NCBI GenBank assembly: GCA_039029515.1
Contig: JBCCFX010000120.1
Coordinates: 1 to 12,719, forward strand
Direction: 5' to 3'
DNA from: JBCCFX01 sp039029515
Lineage (GTDB): Bacteria > Planctomycetota > Phycisphaerae > Phycisphaerales > SM1A02
Length of the DNA stretch: 12,719 bases
Positions 7,805-12,719 of this stretch are shown in pieces. A program made the position numbers and the translations under genes. The notes under the pieces were generated by a model that saw only the letters and a list, made by a program, of their open reading frames with translations, did no database searches and had not been told where the DNA came from. Each line of letters opens with the position of its first letter. Position 1 is the first letter of the stretch.

Positions 7805-7822
7805 CGGGTTCTGCTGAACCCG
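7805..7822. terminator. Perfect 7-bp hairpin after the dockerin-like pair
   Basis: CGGGTTC (7805-7811) and GAACCCG (7816-7822) pair across a TGCT loop, 45 nt past the stop of the second dockerin-like gene. No T-run follows on either strand, so it may act as an mRNA 3'-end stabiliser or belong to a dispersed repeat rather than be a classical terminator. Confidence 0.4.
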
Positions 7823-7864
7823 GCAACAGTATGGCGCGAGCACCGGGCGTGAGTCCTGTCTCTT

Positions 7865-7886
7865 GGTCTCGCGAGCCTCGCGAACC
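7865..7886. terminator. Second inverted repeat between convergent genes
   Basis: TCGCGAG (7869-7875), a central C and CTCGCGA (7877-7883) form a near-perfect palindrome. Allowing one bulged C at 7868, GGT (7865-7867) also pairs with ACC (7884-7886). It lies between the convergent genes ending at 7760 and 7951. No T-run accompanies it; a role in ending transcription in both directions is only a possibility. Confidence 0.35.
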
Positions 7887-7913
7887 GGCGGACTCGTACG
7901 CCCGTTCTCCGAT

Positions 7914-7948
7914 TCAACCCACAACCCACGGCCCACAGCCCACAGCCC
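7914..7948 (-). repeat. Five-unit heptamer array; G-quadruplex motif on minus strand
   Basis: Five head-to-tail 7-bp units read TCAACCC, ACAACCC, ACGGCCC, ACAGCCC and ACAGCCC on the plus strand. On the minus strand this gives five GGG runs, each separated by exactly four bases (CTGT, CTGT, CCGT, TTGT), which meets the standard G3 quadruplex pattern with one spare run. The array starts two bases beyond the stop codon of the double amidohydrolase, so it would be the start of that transcript's 3' untranslated region. Folding is predicted from the pattern only. Confidence 0.75.
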
Positions 7949-7950
7949 AA

Positions 7951-10900
7951 TCACATCCCCATGCGTTCAAGCATGCCGTGAATACCGCAGCCGCAATCGC
8001 CGGGATGGATCATGTCAACGGTGTAGCCCTGTCGGATCTGGTCGACGAAGAACGATGACACGCCGGGGGGAAGCTCATCGCCCCAGGCGAACGTCGCGCT
8101 GCTGCCGGGTTCGGCGTCGTCGGGTTGCGATGTTGCATCATCATCAGCAGATGTCGGATCACCGTGCGCATCCATCAGGATCTTCTGCACAAGGCGCTGC
8201 CGTTCGGCGAGCACTTCATCGCGCATCCTGCGATCGTCTTCGATGTCAAAGTACTTCGCACCTTCGATCCACGTTTGCTCGCACTTGGCATACACGCTGA
8301 GCGGATCCGCTGACCAGACAACGAAGTCGCCGTCCTTGCCAACCTCCAGTGAACCCATGCGATGATCCACACGCAACTGCGCCGCGGCGTTGTACGACAC
8401 GAGCCTCAATGCCTCGTGCGGATCCATGCCGCCGTACCGCACACCCTTGGCGGCTTCAATGTTCATGCGCCGCGCCAGCTCATTGCTATCGCTATTGAAC
8501 GTGGTGAGCACGCCAACCTCGGTCATGAGCGCGCCGTTGTGCGGAATTGCATCCATCACTTCGACTTTGTACATCCACCAATCGCTGAATGAGCTTCCGC
8601 CCGCGCCGTGGCGCGCAATGTCATCGGCGACCTTGTAGCCTTCCAGCACGTGCTGGAACGTGCCGATCGTGAAGCCGAAGTCGTCGGCGATTCGGATCAG
8701 CGCGAGGATTTCATCCTGTCGGTAACTGTGACAGTGAATGATGCGCTCGCCGTTGAGAATCTCGACGAGCGTCTCGAGTTCGAGATCGCGTTGCGGCGGC
8801 ATCGTTCGTGCGCGAGCGCCGGCAGCAAGCCTGTTGTAGCGATTCCATTCGCTCTCGTAATCGCGCGCTGCGGTGAACGCATCGCGGATAAACGATTCCA
8901 CACCCATGCGCGTGTCGGGATACCGGTTCTCCGACCGCTTGACGTTCTCGCCGAGAGCAAACTTGATCCCTGGCAGGGCGTCATCGACGCGGAAGCCATC
9001 GGCAGTCTGACCCCAGCGCAATTTGACGACAGAATTCTGCCCGCCAATCGGATTCGCGGAACCGTGCAATTGATTTGCTGCGGTCAGGCCGCCAGCAAGT
9101 TGCCGGTACCAGTTGATGTCATCGGGATTGATGCAATCGCCGATGCGCACCTCAGCAGAGTTGGCTTGCGTCCATTCGTTCACGCCGCCGGTGATGCCGG
9201 TATGGCTGTGACAGTCGATCAGCCCGGGTGTGATGTGCTTGCCGTCGGCATCGATGACGACATCGGCGCTGGTCGGACCGCCGAGGCCTGACCCAATGCC
9301 TTGCACGGTGCCATCGTCGATGTACAGCCATGCATCCTCGAGAATGCCATTGTCCCCGCCGGTCCAGATGGTGGCGTTGCGTACCAACACGCTCACCGGC
9401 GCAGGCACGTGCGCGACGCCATACGCGCCGAGCGGATAGCGAATCTCATCCGCGGGCATCTCAAAGTCATCATCGGCTGCATCGTCGTCGCCTGCCTCGG
9501 CATCAGCGTCTTCGTCATCGGCCGGTGCGGCGACGGTCATCGCGAGCGCGATGCGTTGTCCGCCCGGCAGGACCGCTTTGCCATCGACGCCGTCCGCGGT
9601 AATCGTGCCCGACAGCACGATGTAGCCTTCGATGTCAGCCACGGTGCCGTCGATGACGGCGCTGAGTCGGTCGGACATGACCGAGACGTTGGATGCCTTG
9701 ATCGTGGTCTCATCGTCGATCGTGACCGCGAGTTTCTTCTTTCTGGTATCGAGCGTGGCTTCATGAACAATACCGAGCGCGGGCAATGTGAATCCGACAA
9801 CGCTCTCGATGTGCGTCTCGCCGCGCGGTTCCTTTTCATACCGACGACCGTTGATCCAGGTCTCGATGATCTTGGTGTCTTTCCCGAAGAGTGAGCCGTC
9901 GCAGACGACGAGGTTGGCGACCTTGCCGGTCTCGATCGTACCCATCGTCTGGTTGAGGCCAAGCATGCGAGCCGGCGTGGTCGTGAGTGCGGCAAGCGCT
10001 TCCGCTTCGGTCAGACCATGTTGGATCGCGGTGCGAAGCCGAGCATGGAAATCAGTTCGCTTCTTGAGCTTCTCGGTGGTGAGCGCGACATCAATGCCCG
10101 CGCGAATGAGCCGGCGAGGATTCGTGGGTGCCTGCTCCCAGTGCTGCATTGTTCGCAGCGAAACCTGGTCCGCCGTAGAAGGATCGGTAATCTCAGGACG
10201 CTTGGGGAAGTTCAGCGGCAGGACGATCGGATACGCCGCGCCCGCGATTTCGGGCAGGCGACGATACTCGCTGCCGCTGCCAATGAATTCCGGCGAGAGA
10301 TCGAACTCCCGGAACACCGCGATCGCGCGAAGGAGTTCATGTTCATCGCGCGTCGGTGTGACAATCCGCTGGCGGTGCTCGACGACATCCACAAGAGCGG
10401 CCAGTGCATCGGCACGAATCGGCGGTTCGTTTCCGGCCGGGAATGTCTCATACACGCGCTGGCAATTGACATGCCACTGGGCGTCGTACAGCGTCTGACG
10501 AATAAGCGCGACGGCGCCCATGGCGGACGCGGGATACGTTCGATCGCTCCAGCCGCCGGAATAGTCAAGCGCAATGGCCATCGCGCTGTCTTCATCGTAC
10601 GCGAGCAAGTGTTGAGGTTCGTCGCTCAGTGCAAGCACGGCGCCGGTGCCGCGGAATGCGCCGTTCGACGGGTAGACCGCGGCAGCGGTGAACCCCAGGT
10701 CGCGCATCGTCTTCCGCAGCGACTCCTCGGGGCCATCGGTGTCAGCAATGCGCCATGCGGGATGCACGCGCGTGTTCCAGTGACTCGCGACGGTGCGCTC
10801 CGGGCCTTTCATCTCAATCTGCAGCGCTGCGTCGATGAGGCCGGCGTAGACCATCATGCCTTCGCCATCCCACACGCGAGCGCCCGGCGGCGGCGTCATG

Positions 10901-11115
10901 TCGCTGCCGACAGCCGTGATCACGCCGTCCTTCATGACGATCGTTGCGTTCTCAATCGTCCGGCCTGGCTCCGTCATCACGGTCGCGTTGGTGATGGCGT
11001 GATGACGCAGGTCGGCAGGACGCATGCCATTCACGGGCCCGGACTGTCCCGCGGCCGACAGCGTGATGAGGCTCGCGAACGCACTGGCAAGAGTCGATGT
11101 GATGAGGCGTGGCAT
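7951..11115 (-). CDS. Exported double amidohydrolase, degenerate N-half and intact C-half
   Basis: The 1054-residue product starts at ATG 11115, preceded by GGAG at a 6-nt spacing and followed by a signal peptide (1-24, ITSTLASAFASLITLSAAG). Two amidohydrolase folds of the imidazolonepropionase-like type lie in tandem. Half one (about 35-430) has the entry strand YAGLIDAALQI (90-100), where HxH is absent, and a normal end, LGLNQTMGTIETGKVANLVV. A beta-rich linker (about 435-530) follows, then an acidic stretch (533-550). Half two (about 574-960) has PGLIDCHSHTG with H636 and H638, IIHCHS (792-797), FQHVLEGYKVADDI (820-833) and NSDSNE with D876, so its metal site looks complete. The substrate is unknown; family members act on cyclic amides, dipeptides and related bonds. 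The tail has an Asp-rich patch (985-1003) and ends in DCGCGIHGMLERMGM. The extra 62 in-frame upstream residues are not family-like and were left out. Confidence 0.88.
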   Translation of the reverse strand: MPRLITSTLASAFASLITLSAAGQSGPVNGMRPADLRHHAITNATVMTEPGRTIENATIVMKDGVITAVGSDMTPPPGARVWDGEGMMVYAGLIDAALQIEMKGPERTVASHWNTRVHPAWRIADTDGPEESLRKTMRDLGFTAAAVYPSNGAFRGTGAVLALSDEPQHLLAYDEDSAMAIALDYSGGWSDRTYPASAMGAVALIRQTLYDAQWHVNCQRVYETFPAGNEPPIRADALAALVDVVEHRQRIVTPTRDEHELLRAIAVFREFDLSPEFIGSGSEYRRLPEIAGAAYPIVLPLNFPKRPEITDPSTADQVSLRTMQHWEQAPTNPRRLIRAGIDVALTTEKLKKRTDFHARLRTAIQHGLTEAEALAALTTTPARMLGLNQTMGTIETGKVANLVVCDGSLFGKDTKIIETWINGRRYEKEPRGETHIESVVGFTLPALGIVHEATLDTRKKKLAVTIDDETTIKASNVSVMSDRLSAVIDGTVADIEGYIVLSGTITADGVDGKAVLPGGQRIALAMTVAAPADDEDADAEAGDDDAADDDFEMPADEIRYPLGAYGVAHVPAPVSVLVRNATIWTGGDNGILEDAWLYIDDGTVQGIGSGLGGPTSADVVIDADGKHITPGLIDCHSHTGITGGVNEWTQANSAEVRIGDCINPDDINWYRQLAGGLTAANQLHGSANPIGGQNSVVKLRWGQTADGFRVDDALPGIKFALGENVKRSENRYPDTRMGVESFIRDAFTAARDYESEWNRYNRLAAGARARTMPPQRDLELETLVEILNGERIIHCHSYRQDEILALIRIADDFGFTIGTFQHVLEGYKVADDIARHGAGGSSFSDWWMYKVEVMDAIPHNGALMTEVGVLTTFNSDSNELARRMNIEAAKGVRYGGMDPHEALRLVSYNAAAQLRVDHRMGSLEVGKDGDFVVWSADPLSVYAKCEQTWIEGAKYFDIEDDRRMRDEVLAERQRLVQKILMDAHGDPTSADDDATSQPDDAEPGSSATFAWGDELPPGVSSFFVDQIRQGYTVDMIHPGDCGCGIHGMLERMGM

Positions 11116-11121
11116 ACAAGT

Positions 11122-11125
11122 CTCC
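11122..11125 (-). promoter_or_regulatory. Ribosome binding site of the double amidohydrolase
   Basis: The minus strand reads GGAG with a 6-nt spacer to the ATG at 11115. It favours this start over the longer open frame beginning at 11301. Confidence 0.65.
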
Positions 11126-11160
11126 GGGCGATGAATAGGCCCCAATATTACCGGCCCATC

Positions 11161-11194
11161 GCATGTCCGCAGCATGCTTCTCAACCTCGGTTGA
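11161..11194. promoter_or_regulatory. Candidate operator: palindrome TCAACC-TC-GGTTGA plus GCATG inverted repeat
   Basis: TCAACC (11181-11186) and GGTTGA (11189-11194) are perfect 6-bp arms with a 2-nt centre, the layout of a dimeric-repressor site. Beside it, GCATG (11161-11165) pairs with CATGC (11173-11177). They sit in the 184-nt space between the divergent starts at 11115 and 11300, so a bound protein could affect both genes. No regulator is encoded nearby. Confidence 0.45.
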
Positions 11195-11299
11195 ATATGT
11201 CGCGCCTTGATGACGATGAGACCGATACGACGGCCCGCATCGTGCATCGGCACGCCAGGCGGGAACATGACCTCGAAGTCCTGAAGATGAGCGTTCGCC

Positions 11300-11770
11300 A
11301 TGGTGCCCGAATACGCCCTTGATCTCCGTTCCGCCTTGCTGGAAGCCGACCGTTGGCGCGACGCTGACTCGGTCAGTCGTCTCCGGCGCTTCGTTCGATT
11401 CCCCGTGCGTGCTGAAGGTCGGCTCGTGCCGGGTCAGACGACCGATCTTCCAAGCAACTCGATGACCGTGCATGTGCGCGATGTGAGTCGAGGCGGCGTC
11501 GGCGCGCTATCGAACACGACGTTGACTGCCGGCACGGTCTGGCAGTTCGAGCTTCGATCAGAGAACGTGGTCATCGCGACCATGCCGTCGTTCGTGCGCT
11601 ACAGTCGACGCATCATCAACGGTGCGTACCTGATTGGTTTTCAGTTCGGGCTTGATGCATCGCTCTTGATGTCACTCGGTGTGCCGTCGAAGGACATCTG
11701 CGTGAATGATGCGGATGAAGAGTTCGAATTGATCGGCGATGGCTTCTCAACGCCGGAAGAGATCGTCTGA
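11300..11770 (+). CDS. PilZ-domain protein, probable c-di-GMP receptor
   Basis: The 156-residue soluble protein carries the two PilZ signatures in order: RRFVRFPV (29-36), giving RxxxR with R29 and R33, and RDVSRGGVG (60-68), giving DxSxxG with D61, S63 and G66. Beta-strands follow in a PilZ-like order through YLIGFQFG (110-117). These residues bind cyclic di-GMP in characterised PilZ domains, so a cytoplasmic c-di-GMP sensor role is well supported, although the output is unknown. An acidic C-terminal tail follows. The ATG at 11300 is preceded only by a weak purine stretch; a GTG lies at the next codon, and the 28 residues before the RxxxR motif are consistent with the start chosen. The gene is convergent with the zinc-ribbon gene, with 6 nt between the stops, and divergent from the double amidohydrolase. 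Confidence 0.88.
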   Translation: MVPEYALDLRSALLEADRWRDADSVSRLRRFVRFPVRAEGRLVPGQTTDLPSNSMTVHVRDVSRGGVGALSNTTLTAGTVWQFELRSENVVIATMPSFVRYSRRIINGAYLIGFQFGLDASLLMSLGVPSKDICVNDADEEFELIGDGFSTPEEIV

Positions 11771-11776
11771 CGCAGA

Positions 11777-12385
11777 CTACGAATCAGCTTGAGTGTTCTC
11801 GCGCACGGCGCGATCGAATCGCGAGCGCAAGGCCACGATCGGCTCACCGTCGAGTTCGAGATCGAATGAGCCGTATTCGGTGTCTTCTGCGTTCGTGGTA
11901 AACGTCAGCTTCCAGCGTTTGTTGTCGGTTTCGAGTTTGTACTTGGTGATGTCAGTCCACGGGATCCGCAACTCAGACGCTTCGACGCCGAACAGCATGA
12001 TCTCATCCCGGCCGAAGGCGAAACTCACTTCTGTATCGCCCTGATGTTTCCGCACCATGTTGCGGATGATCGCGTAGAGCGCCCACGCGGTCAGGCCGAG
12101 AAACACAAAGCCGATCGCTGTACCCCAGCCAAGCGCGCGTGATTGCCACGCGCGTCGACCGAAGACCACGGCAAGCACGGTGGTGAAGCACAGTGTCCAG
12201 ATGAGGTTGGAGCGCGTCGGCCGCGTTTCGCTATCCCATCCCTGCGCGACGAGCATGTCTTCGTCATAGACGAAACCGCATTCCGGGCATGTGTGGGACG
12301 CCGGCAGGCCAGCGAGGTCATACGAGCAGCGCGGGCATGGTCGATGCTCATCGCTGGTGCGATCGGTCTGTGGTTCCACTGACAT
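11777..12385 (-). CDS. Zinc-ribbon membrane protein with two TM segments and PH-like C-terminal domain
   Basis: The 202-residue protein begins with a four-cysteine zinc ribbon, CPRC (17-20) and CPECG (33-37), with Cys 17, 20, 33 and 36. An SYDLAGLP-type linker lies between the pairs, a combination common in planctomycete membrane proteins. Two hydrophobic segments follow (about 61-77 and 87-108). A beta-rich cytoplasmic-type domain (about 117-195) then includes FGRDEIMLFG, RIPWTDITKYK and YGSFDLELDG, which resembles PH-like (bPH/YdbT-style) domains. The specific function is not recognised. The start at ATG 12385 puts the zinc ribbon right after a short polar leader; no Shine-Dalgarno site is visible. 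It converges on the PilZ gene, and nothing clearly coding lies upstream of it in the window. Confidence 0.8.
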   Translation of the reverse strand: MSVEPQTDRTSDEHRPCPRCSYDLAGLPASHTCPECGFVYDEDMLVAQGWDSETRPTRSNLIWTLCFTTVLAVVFGRRAWQSRALGWGTAIGFVFLGLTAWALYAIIRNMVRKHQGDTEVSFAFGRDEIMLFGVEASELRIPWTDITKYKLETDNKRWKLTFTTNAEDTEYGSFDLELDGEPIVALRSRFDRAVRENTQADS

Positions 12386-12480
12386 GCGTAGGGAGTAGAA
12401 GATTCACCGGAGCAGAATGCAAGAAATAGGGGATTCGGGATACGGCGAAGCGGCTCGATACACGGCCCCGGACCGCATGC

Positions 12481-12512
12481 CCTCAACCCGCCGCATGAGG
12501 CGTTCTTTTTTT
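12481..12512 (+). terminator. Weak hairpin followed by a seven-T run
   Basis: Alternative stems are CCTCA (12481-12485) with TGAGG (12496-12500), or CGCC (12489-12492) with GGCG (12499-12502). T7 at 12506-12512 follows. The orientation is plus, yet no plus-strand gene ends nearby, so it could be an attenuator in the leader of a downstream gene or a chance match. Confidence 0.3.
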
Positions 12513-12548
12513 CCGACCGCGCGGGGGGTGATTGGCCAGCAAGAAAAA

Positions 12549-12644
12549 GGAGAGGCAGAAGTCAATGTGGCGAGATTCGCCGCGTCTCTCTCAATGACAG
12601 CCGGGACCCTCTGGCCCCGACTCACGAGTGACGGCCAACCGTCA
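12549..12644 (+). ncRNA. Possible structured 5' leader with three consecutive hairpins
   Basis: Hairpin one: GAGAG (12550-12554) with CTCTC (12586-12590) enclosing GGCGA (12569-12573) and TCGCC (12577-12581). Hairpin two: CGGG (12602-12605) with CCCG (12616-12619). Hairpin three: TGACGG (12629-12634), CCAA loop, CCGTCA (12639-12644). TGGCC (12612-12616) could instead pair with GGCCA (12633-12637), which would disrupt hairpins two and three. No known family is recognised. Confidence 0.25.
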
Positions 12645-12690
12645 GAAGGAGCATTCCGACAACACTACATCCGAATTAACAACAAACAAC

Positions 12691-12719
12691 ATGTCAATTC
12701 TTGAAACTAAGTCCCACCG
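12691..12719 (+). CDS. Possible start of a plus-strand gene, cut by the window end
   Basis: ATG at 12691 opens a frame, MSILETKSH, that continues to the end of the window. It follows an A/C-rich, unstructured stretch typical of translation start regions lacking a Shine-Dalgarno site; AAGGAG at 12646 is too far away to serve. Only nine residues are visible, so no product can be named and the call rests on context. Confidence 0.3.

Larger units (their letters stand above)
12386..12690. other. Intergenic region with several hairpins, no convincing gene
   Basis: These 305 nt lie between the minus-strand zinc-ribbon gene and a possible plus-strand start at 12691. There is no recognisable protein. 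A hairpin with a T-run lies at 12481-12512, further hairpins at 12549-12644, an AAGGAG at 12646-12651 and an A/C-rich unstructured stretch at 12672-12690. The composition shifts from GC-rich to A-rich toward the right. A structured leader RNA is one reading; I could not match a known riboswitch consensus by eye. Confidence 0.4.

Noticed and set aside
7914..7948. CRISPR or attachment-site reading of the heptamer array
   Set aside because: The units are 7 bp with no spacers, no cas genes are nearby and there is no integrase; a simple tandem repeat explains it.
7831..8058. 75-residue plus-strand ORF in the convergent spacer
   Set aside because: It runs through the palindrome and heptamer repeat into the amidohydrolase C-terminus and has no protein features.
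11116..11301. 62-residue N-terminal extension of the double amidohydrolase
   Set aside because: It would bury the signal peptide, lacks the Shine-Dalgarno support found at 11115, and overlaps the operator-like palindrome and PilZ start.
10018..11322. 434-residue plus-strand open frame opposite the double amidohydrolase
   Set aside because: It has no recognisable domain, is rich in Arg and His as expected for an antisense shadow, and lies across a gene with clear family motifs on the other strand.
12417..12704. 95-residue plus-strand ORF in the right-hand intergenic region
   Set aside because: Mixed composition with no motif, spans the T7 hairpin and the A/C-rich leader, and has no ribosome site.

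Overview
The window looks like chromosomal DNA from a planctomycete, most likely the Phycisphaerae. This is inferred from four things: GC-rich coding sequence; two exported proteins ending in a dockerin-like repeat of the form NIDDLLAVINAFG...CP; a small zinc-ribbon membrane protein; and genes that often lack a clear Shine-Dalgarno site. No rRNA, tRNA, CRISPR array, transposase or phage gene was seen.

Layout, left to right. (1) The 3' part of a large AsmA/TamB-like envelope protein (+). (2) A tight minus-strand cluster transcribed from 5654 down to 1654: an exported amidohydrolase-like protein, a membrane GT-C glycosyltransferase and a NIF3-family metalloprotein, with gaps of 19 and 7 nt. (3) A divergent promoter region, then two plus-strand genes coupled by a GTGA overlap, both encoding exported proteins with dockerin-like C-termini. 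(4) A highly structured convergent intergenic region with two hairpins and a five-unit heptamer that can form a G-quadruplex on the minus strand. (5) A 1054-residue exported double amidohydrolase (-), whose N-terminal half has lost the metal-binding HxH motif and whose C-terminal half keeps it. (6) A divergent region with a perfect TCAACC-TC-GGTTGA palindrome, then a PilZ protein (+). (7) A zinc-ribbon/two-TM protein (-). (8) About 300 nt without a convincing gene but with several hairpins, possibly the leader of a gene that begins in the last 29 bases.

Most of the products act outside the cytoplasm or in the membrane. The amidohydrolase-like proteins, dockerin-like proteins, GT-C transferase and AsmA-like protein suggest a stretch devoted to envelope and periplasmic functions. 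No pathway can be assigned from sequence alone. The strongest unusual signals are the catalytically degenerate amidohydrolase folds (one free-standing, one fused to an intact copy), the coupled dockerin-like pair, and the G-quadruplex-type heptamer array two bases after the stop codon of the double amidohydrolase.
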